64,000 bases of DNA from Gemmatimonadaceae bacterium (GTDB lineage Bacteria; Gemmatimonadota; Gemmatimonadetes; Gemmatimonadales; Gemmatimonadaceae). Below, piece after piece: positions 26,734 to 36,232 of this stretch. Numbering within the stretch: the stretch's first letter is position 1; each line of letters begins with the position of its first letter. Both the position numbers and the translations under genes were made by a program. Where the stretch lies: assembly GCA_035533015.1 (NCBI GenBank), contig DATLUQ010000018.1, positions 1 to 64,000 on the forward strand, given 5' to 3'. Under the pieces are notes generated by a model that was given only the letters and a program-made list of their open reading frames with translations, had not been told where the DNA came from and did no database searches.

Positions 26734-28826
26734 CCGGCCGAACGGCCGGACACCGGCGTGACGTCCAGGTTGAGGACCTGGAACGGCGCCAGTCGGAACG
26801 CATGCTCGCGGCCAGCCGTCAGTTCGATCGGCGGCTGGTCGCGATCGGCCCGCCACGGGCTTTGCGCCGTGAACCGTCGCGCCGCGCCATCGGGCAATTC
26901 GAACGCCGCCGCGGGGTCGATGCCAATCGTCTGCCAGCGATCGCTCGGATTGCGCAGCGTGAGCGTGGCCTTGGCGGGCGACCACGCCGCCCATCCGTAT
27001 GGTTCGAGCGCGGCCGGATCGCCCCCCACCCAGTGCGTGTCGCGCAGCACGTCGGCGTTGCGCCGCGACCAGTTGGCGCTCTCGGCCAGCGTGTTCCAGT
27101 TGTCGTCGCTGAGGTTGGACGGCGTCACGTACATCTCCTGCAACTGCGTGCCGTTGCCGAAGTACACGCGGATCTCGCTGTTGAAGTCGCCCCCCGGATC
27201 GTCGCTCAGGTGGTTGGCGTGGCGCGCGTAGATCATGCCGTGCAGCATCAGCGAGTTGAGCGGATACAGGGGACCACGGCGCACCACGTGTTCGTGCGTG
27301 TCGGCATCGCGGTAGGTCATCCATTGCTGCCGGTAAGTCCCGATGCCCGCGAACGAGTGGTCTTCCCCGCCCCGCCAGATGGAATCCGCGTAGCGCAGCC
27401 AGAAGGGCGACGGATACGTGCCCGTGGTGAGATTCACGAACAGGTCGGGCTTGATCTGGCGCAGATCGCCGATGAGCGCGATCGCGGCATCGAAGTCGCT
27501 GTCGAACTGGCTGCCCGGAATCACCGTCGAGGCATTGCCCGTGCCGTCGATCTTGAACTGGTTGACGCCGTACTCGCGGATGAAGTTGACGCACGTATCG
27601 TGGAAGCGCTTGTAGTACTTGGGCCCCGACAGGGCGAACCCGCCCTCGTTGGTCTCGAACCCCTGGGCCCGTCCGTACTCGAGGCGGTCCTTCTGCGGCT
27701 GGCCGTACCCGCCCCACGGGGACAGCCACACGCCGGGCTCCGCGCCGTACCGCTCCGCGGCCCGCCGCACGTTGGTGAACCCGTGCGGGAATCCGGGCCC
27801 GAACCCCCACAGCGTCTTGGGGTCGTCCCACCCGTCGTCGAACAGGAACGACGACAGGACCACGCGCCGCTTGCGCTGCAGCTCCTGGCCGAAAGCCCGG
27901 ATCACGTTCAGCGCATCGGCCTCGGTGTATTTGGAGAAGTAGCCGATGTCGTACCACGAGTTGTAGTGCAGGAACGTGCGGTACGGATGGGCCCGCTCGC
28001 GTTCCAGGTAGCCAAGGAAGTCCCGGCGCAGTTGGCCCGGGCGCGCCACCCCGATCACCGACGATGCCGTGAACGGCGCGTCGGGCCGCAGCGGCAGCTC
28101 GCGCGGCAGCGCGCAGGTCGCCCGGTCGCCGTCCACGGCGCTCGCCGACAGCGGGTGTTCGAAGCCGCAATACCAGTTATCGAATACCACCGGACTGCCC
28201 TTCACGGTGCCGTTCACGGCGGCGCGCGGCGCGTGCAGGTCGACCAGGGTGATGGTCCGCACCGGCACCTCCGCCCCGATGGCGCGCAGCGCAATCTCTT
28301 GGCGCAGATACCGCGAGCCGTCGCGCAGCACCGCCCGCCAGGTCACCTCGAGCGTACCGCTCGGATCGCGGAGCACCACGGTCAGGGCCCGCCCGCCCAC
28401 GCGTTCGGACAGCCGCGATGCGCCGGGGTCGGCGTGCAACGTCGTCACCGCCGGCGCCCGGACCACCCGGAACGTCTCGGCCGGCCACACCGCGCCGTCG
28501 GCCATGGCCAGCGAGAACGCGCTCGCCGGAAGCGACAGCGAGCCCCCATTCACCCGATCGTCCACCCGCACCGCACGCAGCCGCGCATCGGCCACCTGCC
28601 ACACCCCCGCGATCGCCGCGTTGCCGAGCGTCAGGTCTCCCGACCGGATGCCGGCATGCGCCGGCAGCGCCAGCGCATCGAGCGCCGCGGCGCGTTCCCA
28701 TCGGAGCAGCGACGCCAGGCGCGGCGAGGCGAGGGCGACGCCGAGGCCCATCACGGCACTGCGTGCAAGAAAGTCGCGCCGCGACAGTTCGTCGGCGGCG
28801 GGGAGATCGGAGCGAGAGTTCGGCAT
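26730..28826 (-). CDS. Tat-exported alpha-galactosidase-like glycoside hydrolase (clan GH-D type)
   Basis: The protein of about 698 residues has a Tat signal (SRRDFLARSAVMGLGVALAS). A beta-sandwich domain follows, then a TIM-barrel with FHYNSWYD-like LHYNSWYDIGYF, SSFLFDDGWDD, WLSPWGGYG and QFKIDGTGN. Asp427 of the last motif is the probable nucleophile, as in GH27/GH36. A small C-terminal beta domain ends the protein. It should cleave alpha-galactosides or related sugars outside the cytoplasm. I prefer the ATG at 28826, which puts the twin arginines near the N-terminus; a GTG or ATG-type start at 28862 is possible. No ribosome-binding site is clear. Exact CAZy family is uncertain. Confidence 0.75.
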   Translation of the reverse strand: MPNSRSDLPAADELSRRDFLARSAVMGLGVALASPRLASLLRWERAAALDALALPAHAGIRSGDLTLGNAAIAGVWQVADARLRAVRVDDRVNGGSLSLPASAFSLAMADGAVWPAETFRVVRAPAVTTLHADPGASRLSERVGGRALTVVLRDPSGTLEVTWRAVLRDGSRYLRQEIALRAIGAEVPVRTITLVDLHAPRAAVNGTVKGSPVVFDNWYCGFEHPLSASAVDGDRATCALPRELPLRPDAPFTASSVIGVARPGQLRRDFLGYLERERAHPYRTFLHYNSWYDIGYFSKYTEADALNVIRAFGQELQRKRRVVLSSFLFDDGWDDPKTLWGFGPGFPHGFTNVRRAAERYGAEPGVWLSPWGGYGQPQKDRLEYGRAQGFETNEGGFALSGPKYYKRFHDTCVNFIREYGVNQFKIDGTGNASTVIPGSQFDSDFDAAIALIGDLRQIKPDLFVNLTTGTYPSPFWLRYADSIWRGGEDHSFAGIGTYRQQWMTYRDADTHEHVVRRGPLYPLNSLMLHGMIYARHANHLSDDPGGDFNSEIRVYFGNGTQLQEMYVTPSNLSDDNWNTLAESANWSRRNADVLRDTHWVGGDPAALEPYGWAAWSPAKATLTLRNPSDRWQTIGIDPAAAFELPDGAARRFTAQSPWRADRDQPPIELTAGREHAFRLAPFQVLNLDVTPVSGRSAG

Positions 28827-28975
28827 CGTGCGCGGACGAAGGAGGAGACGAGGCGGCGGCACCCGGCCCGCGATCGGCCGCCTGCCCCGGCTTCGTCAGT
28901 GTAGCCGGGCGGCCGCCGGATGCGCAATCCGGGGCGCGGTTCCGCCGCCGCCCTCAGGCATTAGTTTGCGAAGGC

Positions 28976-31225
28976 ATGGAGCGTGATTCCCTCCCCCGTG
29001 CCGGAACGGAGTCGGTCGCGGAGACCGACCGCCTCGTCCTGGTCAGCAACCGGCTGCCGTTCTGCGCCGAGCGGCAGGGGAGCGCCCTCACGTTCACCCG
29101 GGCGGTGGGCGGGCTGGTGAGCGCCCTGGAGCCGGTGCTCCGCACGCGCGGCGGTGTGTGGATCGGGTGGCCCGGCATCACCCGCGAAGAGGCCGACGTC
29201 GCCGGCGGCCTCGACCTGCCGCACGACCCTGACATCCGTTACGAACCGGTGCCGCTCACCGAACGCGAAGTCTCGCTCTACTACGCCGGCTTCTCCAACC
29301 GCACGCTCTGGCCCCTGTTCCACTATTTCGTCGGGCGCACGCACATCGACGCCGCCACGTGGCAGGCGTACGACGCGGTCAACCAGCGGTTCGCCAAGCG
29401 CGCGGCGCCGTTCGCGCGCCAGGGCGCGCTGGTGTGGGTGCAGGACTATCAGCTTCTTCGTATGCCCCATCATCTACGGGAGTTGGTACCCGGTGCGCGG
29501 ATCGCGTCGTTCCTGCACATCCCCTTTCCCGGGTCCGACCTGTTGCGGGTGCTCCCCTGGTCGCGCCACCTCATGCGCGGGATGCTCGCCGCCGACGTCG
29601 TCGGGTTTCACGTCGACAGCTACGCGGATCACTTCCTCGACAGCGCCGCGCGCCTGCTCGGCTGCGACGTGGACCGCGCCGCCGGCGTCGTGCAGTTCGA
29701 CGGCCGGGCCGTGTCGGTGGTGGTCGACCCGATCAGCATCGACGCCGGATTCGTTTCGACGGTGGCGCGGTCGGCCGGCGCGCGCACGCGCCCGGCCGAC
29801 CGCGTACGGGAGATCCTCGGCGTCGACCGCCTGGATTACACCAAGGGCATCTACGAGCGGATGCTGGCCATCGAGCGTCTGCTCGAACGGTGGCCCACCT
29901 ACCGCGGTCGCGTGGTGTTCACGCAGCTGCTCGTGCCGAGCCGCGAGCACGTGGCCGAGTACTCGGACCTCAAACGGCAGATCGACGAGACCGTGGGGCG
30001 CATCAACGGCCGATTCTCCGAGGCCGGATGGACGCCCATCCGCTACCTCGTGCGGTCGCTCCCCCAGGACGAATTGATCCCCCTCTATCGAGGCGCCGAC
30101 GTGGCGCTCGTCACCCCGCTCCGCGACGGCATGAATCTCGTCGCCAAGGAGTACGTGATGGCGCAGGCGACGCTCAGCGGCGTGCTCGTGCTGTCGGAGA
30201 TGGCCGGCGCCGCCGAGGAACTGCCGGAAGCGGTGATCGTGAATCCCTTCGATATCGGTGCGGTGGCCGCCGGCTTGCACCGCGCGCTCTCGATGCCGGC
30301 CGACGAACGCCGCGCGCGCATGTCGGCGCTCCGCGACCGCGTGCGCACGCATGACGTGCACGCCTGGGTGCGCGACTTTCTTGCGGCGGCTCACCGGGCG
30401 TTCGCGCACCCGGCCCCGCCGGCATCACCCGTGGATCAGGTGCGCCGCCGGCTCACGCCGTGGTTGGCCGCCCGGCCCAGCGCCATGGTGTTCCTCGACT
30501 TTGACGGAACGTTGACCCCGATCGTCGAGCGCCCCGAAGACGCCCGCCTCGCCGCGCGTACCCGCGCCGTACTCGTGCAGGCGGCGCGCCACTCGGCGCT
30601 GGACGTCGTGATCGTCTCGGGCCGAGCCCTCGACGATGTGCGCCGGCGCGTGGGCGTGCCGGGAATCACGTACGTGGGCGACCACGGCTTCGAGATCGAG
30701 GGACCCGGTGTGTCGTTGCGGCACGACGGGGTCGCGCACTACCGCGCCGCGATCGAACGCGCCGCGGACGAGCTCGAGGCACTCGGCGTCCCGGGCGCCC
30801 AGGTCGAACGGAAGCCGGCGACGGTCTCCTACCACCTGCGGCGCGTGCCCGCCGAGCGGCGCGCCGAAGCCGAACTGGCCGCTGAGGAGATCTTCCGACG
30901 CCTTCAGCTGCGGATGAACCGCGGCAAGATGGTGCTCGAAGGGCGACCGCCGCTCGACTGGCACAAGGGCCAGGCCGTGCTCCACGTCCTCGTGCAACGC
31001 CACGGCGTCGACTGGCCTTCGCGCGCCCGAGCACTGTACATCGGCGACGACGTTACCGACGAGGGGGCGTTCGAGTCGCTGCGCGGCATCGGCCGTTCCA
31101 TCCAGATATCGGCCACTGGCTCCGACGCGGCCACCGCTGCCGACTACCGGCTCCCCGACCCGGCCTCGGTCGTGAAGCTGCTGCGCTGGCTCGCCGCCGG
31201 CGGCTCCGCCGGCACCGGCAGCTAG
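28976..31225 (+). CDS. otsA-otsB: Fused trehalose-6-phosphate synthase / trehalose-6-phosphate phosphatase
   Basis: The 749-residue bifunctional enzyme joins a GT20 synthase (about residues 18-465; VSNRLPF, VWVQDYQL, LGVDRLDYTKGI, TPLRDGMNLVAKEY) to a HAD phosphatase (about 490-745). The HAD part has FLDFDGTLTP with nucleophile Asp508 and Asp510, and IGDDVTDEGAF. It makes trehalose from UDP-glucose and glucose-6-phosphate through the phosphate ester. Each half keeps its catalytic motifs. The ATG follows a TAGTTT box by eight bases and has no good ribosome-binding site, so it may be leaderless. A GH15 gene follows after 12 bp. Confidence 0.93.
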   Translation: MERDSLPRAGTESVAETDRLVLVSNRLPFCAERQGSALTFTRAVGGLVSALEPVLRTRGGVWIGWPGITREEADVAGGLDLPHDPDIRYEPVPLTEREVSLYYAGFSNRTLWPLFHYFVGRTHIDAATWQAYDAVNQRFAKRAAPFARQGALVWVQDYQLLRMPHHLRELVPGARIASFLHIPFPGSDLLRVLPWSRHLMRGMLAADVVGFHVDSYADHFLDSAARLLGCDVDRAAGVVQFDGRAVSVVVDPISIDAGFVSTVARSAGARTRPADRVREILGVDRLDYTKGIYERMLAIERLLERWPTYRGRVVFTQLLVPSREHVAEYSDLKRQIDETVGRINGRFSEAGWTPIRYLVRSLPQDELIPLYRGADVALVTPLRDGMNLVAKEYVMAQATLSGVLVLSEMAGAAEELPEAVIVNPFDIGAVAAGLHRALSMPADERRARMSALRDRVRTHDVHAWVRDFLAAAHRAFAHPAPPASPVDQVRRRLTPWLAARPSAMVFLDFDGTLTPIVERPEDARLAARTRAVLVQAARHSALDVVIVSGRALDDVRRRVGVPGITYVGDHGFEIEGPGVSLRHDGVAHYRAAIERAADELEALGVPGAQVERKPATVSYHLRRVPAERRAEAELAAEEIFRRLQLRMNRGKMVLEGRPPLDWHKGQAVLHVLVQRHGVDWPSRARALYIGDDVTDEGAFESLRGIGRSIQISATGSDAATAADYRLPDPASVVKLLRWLAAGGSAGTGS

Positions 31226-31237
31226 CGGGCGCGCGCC

Positions 31238-33115
31238 ATGACCGAAATCAGCATCGCCGACCATGGCCTGATCGGCGACCTCCACACGGCGGCGCTCGTC
31301 GGCATCGAAGGCACCATCGATTGGTGGTGCACGCCGCGCTTCGACTCGCCAAGCGTGTTCGCGGCGCTGCTCGACGCCGAGCGCGGCGGCCACTGGCGCA
31401 TCGCTCCCCTCGATACCGGTGTGCCCTGGACAAGCACCCAGCAGTACGTGCCGCACACGAACGTGCTGGTGACCACCTTCGAATCGACGGCCGGCGCGGT
31501 GGAGGTCACCGACTTCATGCCCGTGGGCCCGGCCCGCGGGGCGCGCGCCGAGATCTTTCGGCGCGTGCGATGCACGGCCGGTGCGGCGCAGGTGGAGGTG
31601 AGTTTCGCCCCATGCTTCGGCTACGGCCAGCGCGCGCCCGTGTTCGTGCGCCGCCGCCATGGCCTCATGGCGTGGGACCGGTACGATGACGTGCTCTCGC
31701 TGGCCGGGCCGCCGGGGGTGGAGTGGATGATCGAGCCGGGAGCCGCACGCGCCGTGCTGCCGGCCCGGGCCGGCACCAGCGCATGGTTCGTGGTCCGGGC
31801 GGATGACGACGAAGTGCACGCGGTGGATGACTACCGACCGGCGCAGAAGCTCGACGCGGCCAAGCACTGGTGGAACCAGTGGGTCGGGCAGCTCCGATAC
31901 GATGGGCCGCATCGCGAGGCCGTGGAGCGGAGCGCCCTGGCCCTGAAGTTGTGCTCCTATCTCCCGTCGGGCGCGATCGTGGCCGCGCCCACCACGTCGC
32001 TTCCGGAATCCCACGGAGGCAGCCGGAACTGGGACTACCGGTACGCGTGGCTCCGCGATGCGGCCTTCGTGGTCTACGCCCTCGACCGCATGGGCTTCGA
32101 CGGCGAGGTGGTCGGATTCCTGGACTTCGTCAAACGCGTATCGCGGCGCGGCGCCAGCCAACACATCCAGATCATGTACGGCATCGACGGGCGTCGCGAC
32201 CTGCCGGAGAGCACGCTCGACAACCTGCGCGGATACCGCGGTGCCTATCCGGTGCGCATTGGCAACGCCGCCGCCACCCAGTTTCAGCTGGACGTATACG
32301 GCGAACTGCTCGAGACGGTATCCATCTGGGCCCGCCGGCATCCCATGAGCGAAGGCCTCTGGAAGGTGCTGCAAGACCTGCTCGACTGGACCGCCCACCA
32401 CTGGCGCGAACCCGACTACAGCATCTGGGAGGCCCGGCAGACGCCCAAGCACTACGTGTTCAGCAAAGTGATGGCGTGGGCGGCGCTCGACCGCGGCGTC
32501 CGCATCGCCCAACGCGGCGACCTGCCCGGCAACATCGAGGGCTGGCGCCGCGCCGCCGACGACATCCACGCCGACGTCCTCGCCAACGGCTGGGATGCGG
32601 ACCGGCAGACGTTCGTCCAGGCGTACGGCGAACCCCAGCTCGACGCGGCGCTGCTCGTCATCCCGAAACTGCGCTTTCTCCCCGCCGACGATCCCCGCGT
32701 CATGAGCACGGTGCGCGCAGTGTGGCGCGAACTCAGCGCCGGCCCGGAAGATCTGGTGTTCCGGTATCGCTCGGCCGACGGCCTGTCCGGCGACGAGGGC
32801 GCGTTCATCGTCTGCACGTTCTGGTTGGCCCAGGACCTCGCCCTGGCCGGCGACCTCGAGACCGCCGAGCGGTTGTTCCTGAAGATGGTCGGCCGCGCCA
32901 ACCACGTCGGGCTCCTGGCCGAAGAGATCGATCCGCACTCCGGCGCCCAGGTCGGCAACTTCCCACAAGCGCTGTCCCACGCCGCGCTGCTCAATACGGC
33001 GTACATCCTGGAATGGCGCCGTCGTCGCGACGCGACGGCTGCTGCAGGGATCCCGTCCGGATCGCGAAGGGAATCTGGATCCCCGCCGTCCGAAAGCCCG
33101 CGGGAAGACGCTTGA
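31238..33115 (+). CDS. Glycoside hydrolase family 15 enzyme (trehalase or glucoamylase-like)
   Basis: The 625-residue protein has the N-terminal super-beta-sandwich (IADHGLIGDLHTAALVG, IDWWCTPRFDSPSVF) and an alpha/alpha-barrel with NWDYRYAWLRDAAF. The two catalytic Glu are visible in DYSIWEAR and LLAEEIDPHSG. Bacterial GH15 members of this type include trehalases and oligosaccharide glucohydrolases. No signal peptide is seen, so it is cytoplasmic. It is probably co-transcribed with the trehalose synthase/phosphatase, making trehalose hydrolysis the leading guess. The C-terminal 25 residues are low-complexity. Confidence 0.88.
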   Translation: MTEISIADHGLIGDLHTAALVGIEGTIDWWCTPRFDSPSVFAALLDAERGGHWRIAPLDTGVPWTSTQQYVPHTNVLVTTFESTAGAVEVTDFMPVGPARGARAEIFRRVRCTAGAAQVEVSFAPCFGYGQRAPVFVRRRHGLMAWDRYDDVLSLAGPPGVEWMIEPGAARAVLPARAGTSAWFVVRADDDEVHAVDDYRPAQKLDAAKHWWNQWVGQLRYDGPHREAVERSALALKLCSYLPSGAIVAAPTTSLPESHGGSRNWDYRYAWLRDAAFVVYALDRMGFDGEVVGFLDFVKRVSRRGASQHIQIMYGIDGRRDLPESTLDNLRGYRGAYPVRIGNAAATQFQLDVYGELLETVSIWARRHPMSEGLWKVLQDLLDWTAHHWREPDYSIWEARQTPKHYVFSKVMAWAALDRGVRIAQRGDLPGNIEGWRRAADDIHADVLANGWDADRQTFVQAYGEPQLDAALLVIPKLRFLPADDPRVMSTVRAVWRELSAGPEDLVFRYRSADGLSGDEGAFIVCTFWLAQDLALAGDLETAERLFLKMVGRANHVGLLAEEIDPHSGAQVGNFPQALSHAALLNTAYILEWRRRRDATAAAGIPSGSRRESGSPPSESPREDA

Positions 33116-33246
33116 CGAAATCGTGGATGGTTGGATACGGCGACGTGTAGTCCCGCCCGCGCATGATCACCAACGCGCGGCTGCCGCATGCAGGCCTCTG
33201 CGATTGCGGCCCCACCGCACGGTACGGCCCACTCGGTCGGGACGGG

Positions 33247-33275
33247 TTGTCGCGGCCGCCGCCTTTCGCTATACC
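33247..33275 (+). promoter_or_regulatory. Predicted promoter of the GH2 gene
   Basis: TTGTCG (33247-33252), a 17-base spacer and TATACC (33270-33275) lie in the 231-bp gap between the GH15 and GH2 genes. They predict a leader of about 65 bases with an AGAGGA ribosome-binding site before the ATG at 33347. Confidence 0.55.
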
Positions 33276-33346
33276 ATGAACGCCGTGGCACAGAACGGTT
33301 CGAGGCGACGCAGCAGCCGACGATTCCCCGCGCGCAGAGGACGACC

Positions 33347-35869
33347 ATGCGAAAGTTCACCAGACGCGATGCCCTGAAGAGCGGCCTGATCGTTGCCGGC
33401 GGTGCGTTGCTCGGCAAGACGGTAGGACGGTTGGATGGGATGACGGTCGAGGACGCTTCTCAAGCATCGGAAGTGCCGTCCTACTCGCCTGCCGTCCTGC
33501 CGCCCTACTCTTCAAGCCCCAGAGATCGCCTGTTATTGGACTTCGACTGGCGCTTCCACTTGGGCCACGCCGCCGATCCCGCACTGGACTTCGGCTTCGG
33601 GCGCGGCAACGACGGCGCGTTCGCCAAGACGGGGTGGTTCTTTGCCCCGGGCCGCCCCGACTTCGACGCGAGCGCCTGGCGCGCGGTCGATCTGCCGCAC
33701 GACTGGGCGGTGGAGCTGCCGTTCGTGGACGACCGCGAACTCACCTCGCACGGCTTCAAGCCCATCGGCCGCGCATACCCCGCGACGAGCATCGGCTGGT
33801 ACCGCAAGGTATTCGCCATACCCGCCGCCGACGCCGGCCGCCGGCTGTGGCTCGAGTTCGACGGCGTGTACCGGAACGCGATCGTCACCTTCAACGACGC
33901 CTACCTCACCACCGCGGTCAGCGGCTATGCGCCGTTCCGGCTGGACGTCACCGACCTCGTGCGGTACGGCGGCGACAACGTGCTCGCGCTCCGCGTGGAC
34001 GCCACGGAGGAGGAAGGATGGTTCTACGAGGGCGCCGGCATCTACCGCCACGTGTGGCTGGTCAAGACTGCCCCGCTCCACGTGCCGCAGTGGGGCCAGT
34101 ACGTGACCGCCGACGTGAACGGCCGCCAGGCGCGCGTGCATCTGCGCACCGACGTGGTCAATGACGACGACCACGACGCGCGGTGCACCGTGGTGTCGCG
34201 CATCATGGATGCCGACGGCGTCGTGCGAGCCACGGCCAGCACCGCGTCGCACGTGCCGGCCTGGGGACGCGTGACCGTCGATCAGCAGGCCGTGCTCGCC
34301 GACGCCCACCGGTGGTCGCTGGAGTCGCCCTATCTCTACCGCGTGCGGACGACGATCGCGGTCGGCGGCACTCCGGTGGACGAATACGAGACACCGTTCG
34401 GGGTTCGAACCATGCGCTTCGACGCCGACCACGGCTTCTTTCTCAACGACCGGCACGTCGAGATCAAAGGCACGTGCAACCACCAGGATCACGCCGGCGT
34501 GGGGTCCGCCCTGCCCGACCGCCTGCAGTACTACCGCATTGCTCGACTCAAGGAGATGGGGTGCAATGCCTATCGCACGTCGCACAACCCGCCCACGCCC
34601 GAGTTGCTCGACGCCTGCGACCAACTCGGCATGCTCGTGCTCGACGAGACGCGCATGTTCTCGTCAGGCCCCGAGGCACTGAGCGAATTCGAACGCATGA
34701 TCCGCCGGGATCGCAATCACCCGAGCATCTTCTGCTGGTCCATCGGCAATGAGGAGCCCACCCAGGGCACCGACGAAGGCGCCCGCATCGCGCGAACCAT
34801 GAAGCGCGTGGCCCGCCGCCTCGATCCCATGCGCCCCATCACCGAAGCCATGAATGGATCGTGGGGCACGGGCCTTTCCGCCGTGGTCGACGTGCAGGGG
34901 TTCAACTACGGCGACGGCCCGCGAATCGATGCGTTCCACTCCAAGTTTCCCAAACAGTGGTCCATGGGCACCGAGGTCGCGAGCACCGTGTCCACCCGCG
35001 GCATCTACGCCAACGACAAGGCGCGCGGCTACGTCGAAGCGTACGACACGCAGAAGCCCGGCTGGGGCGCCACCGCCGAAGCATGGTGGACGACGTATGC
35101 GGCGCGGCCGTTCCTGGCCGGCGGATTCGTCTGGACCGGCTTCGACTATCGCGGCGAGCCGACGCCCTACGCGTGGCCGTGCATCAACTCCCACTTCGGC
35201 ATCATGGACACGTGCGGGTTCGCCAAGGACAACTTCTACTATTACCAGGCGTGGTGGGGCACGAAGCCGGTCGTGCATCTCTTCCCGCACTGGAACTGGT
35301 CCGGCGAGGAGGGGCACGAGATCGAGGTCTGGGTGCACAGCAACGCCGAGCAGGTGGAGCTGTTCCTCAATGGGGCGAGCCTCAGCCGCCAGACCGTGCA
35401 GCCCAACACGCACCTGGCATGGCGCGTGCCCTACCAGCCCGGCACACTCGAAGCGCGCGGCTACGTGAAGGGAAGAGTCGTGGCGAGCGACACGCGCGCG
35501 ACGACCGGCGCTCCGACGGCCATCCAACTCGTGCCCGACCGAACCTCCATCGCGGCCGACGGCGAGGACCTGTCGGTGGTCGAGGTGCGCGTCGTGGACG
35601 CCCAGGGACGCATGGTCCCGACCGCCGACGACAAGATCACTTTTGTGATTTCGGGAGCCGGGCGCCTGCTCGGCGTGGGCAACGGCGATCCGAGCTGCCA
35701 CGAATCGGACAAGCAGCCGGTGCGCAGTGCGTTCAACGGCAAGTGCGTGGCGATCGTGCAGGCGTCAAAGTCTCCGGGCGACCTGCGGATCACGGCGTCC
35801 GCGTCCGGACTCGCGTCGGGGTCCGCCGTCGTCACCTCCACCGCGGCGGTTCCGCGTCCTTCGGCCTGA
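33347..35869 (+). CDS. Tat-exported GH2 beta-galactosidase-like hydrolase
   Basis: The 840-residue protein has a Tat signal (FTRRDALKSGLIVAGGALL) and an unusual 30-residue segment encoded by repeat DNA. GH2 sugar-binding and Ig domains follow (DLPHDWAVE, SIGWYRKVF, EGAGIYRHVW) and then a TIM barrel. The acid/base is Glu469 in SIGNEE and the nucleophile Glu543 in SMGTEVAS. Bacterial Ig-type domains end the protein (DUF4982-like then Big_1-like near 735-830). It probably removes terminal beta-galactose in the periplasm. The ATG at 33347 has AGAGGA five bases upstream. Confidence 0.9.
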   Translation: MRKFTRRDALKSGLIVAGGALLGKTVGRLDGMTVEDASQASEVPSYSPAVLPPYSSSPRDRLLLDFDWRFHLGHAADPALDFGFGRGNDGAFAKTGWFFAPGRPDFDASAWRAVDLPHDWAVELPFVDDRELTSHGFKPIGRAYPATSIGWYRKVFAIPAADAGRRLWLEFDGVYRNAIVTFNDAYLTTAVSGYAPFRLDVTDLVRYGGDNVLALRVDATEEEGWFYEGAGIYRHVWLVKTAPLHVPQWGQYVTADVNGRQARVHLRTDVVNDDDHDARCTVVSRIMDADGVVRATASTASHVPAWGRVTVDQQAVLADAHRWSLESPYLYRVRTTIAVGGTPVDEYETPFGVRTMRFDADHGFFLNDRHVEIKGTCNHQDHAGVGSALPDRLQYYRIARLKEMGCNAYRTSHNPPTPELLDACDQLGMLVLDETRMFSSGPEALSEFERMIRRDRNHPSIFCWSIGNEEPTQGTDEGARIARTMKRVARRLDPMRPITEAMNGSWGTGLSAVVDVQGFNYGDGPRIDAFHSKFPKQWSMGTEVASTVSTRGIYANDKARGYVEAYDTQKPGWGATAEAWWTTYAARPFLAGGFVWTGFDYRGEPTPYAWPCINSHFGIMDTCGFAKDNFYYYQAWWGTKPVVHLFPHWNWSGEEGHEIEVWVHSNAEQVELFLNGASLSRQTVQPNTHLAWRVPYQPGTLEARGYVKGRVVASDTRATTGAPTAIQLVPDRTSIAADGEDLSVVEVRVVDAQGRMVPTADDKITFVISGAGRLLGVGNGDPSCHESDKQPVRSAFNGKCVAIVQASKSPGDLRITASASGLASGSAVVTSTAAVPRPSA
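33415..33512. repeat. Hairpin repeat, copy D, inside the GH2 coding sequence
   Basis: AGACGGTAGGACGG on the left and CCGTCCTACT, then CCGTCCTG and CCGCCCTACTCTT on the right, form the same type of inverted arms as the intergenic copies. The core stem is TAGGACGG with CCGTCCTA. The copy is in frame and encodes about residues 24-56 of the exported enzyme, between the Tat signal and the first GH2 domain. Confidence 0.6.
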
Positions 35870-35880
35870 CGAACGCACGA

Positions 35881-35915
35881 CGGGCCGGGCGGCGCGACGT
35901 TCGCTGCCCGGCCCG
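35881..35915. terminator. GC-rich hairpin downstream of the GH2 gene
   Basis: CGGGCCGGGC (35881-35890) pairs perfectly with GCCCGGCCCG (35906-35915) over a 15-base loop, eleven bases after the GH2 stop. It could end transcription from both sides. No T-tract follows. Confidence 0.5.
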
Positions 35916-35942
35916 CGCGCTCCGTGGGGGTGGCGCGAATCG

Positions 35943-36218
35943 TTACGCGGCCGCCCCCGGCTCCGAGTACATCTGGCACCCGACGTAGGCGCCGATCACG
36001 AATTCCACGAGCGCGGTCACGGCGGCGACGCACATGAATTCGGACGACACCAGCCGGTACAGATAGAGAGACGAGTAGGCCAACGTGCCCACGAACCAGA
36101 CGAAAGCTCCCGCGCACATCGCGGTCTTCGCGCCCGCGCCGAACCGCGGCCGGATGGCGGCGTAGCACCAACCATAAGGGAGAACGGTCCGGCGGGGCCA
36201 GAGGGAACTGGCAAGGGG
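35943..36218 (-). pseudogene. Remnant of a small membrane protein gene lacking its start
   Basis: The open frame before the TAA at 35943 encodes a coherent membrane-protein end: [20 protein letters not shown], then two hydrophobic helices ([19 protein letters not shown] and [20 protein letters not shown]). It stays open to a TAG at 36219-36221 with no ATG, GTG or TTG before the conserved-looking part. The first Met would cut off the RPRFG segment. I read it as the 3' part of a gene of about 130-150 codons, truncated when the region next to the decarboxylase gene was rearranged. This and the hairpin account for the 363-bp gap. Confidence 0.5.
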
Positions 36219-36232
36219 CTACCCGGCGCGGA

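Noticed and set aside
33116-33346. Short open frames in the gap between the GH15 and GH2 genes
   Set aside because: They have no recognisable motif or ribosome-binding site, and the gap is explained by a promoter and leader for the GH2 gene.
26730-35869. Polysaccharide utilisation locus around the TonB receptor and glycoside hydrolases
   Set aside because: There is no SusD, no sugar sensor, the genes lie on both strands, and trehalose genes interrupt; the receptor's own partner is a DUF2946-like gene.
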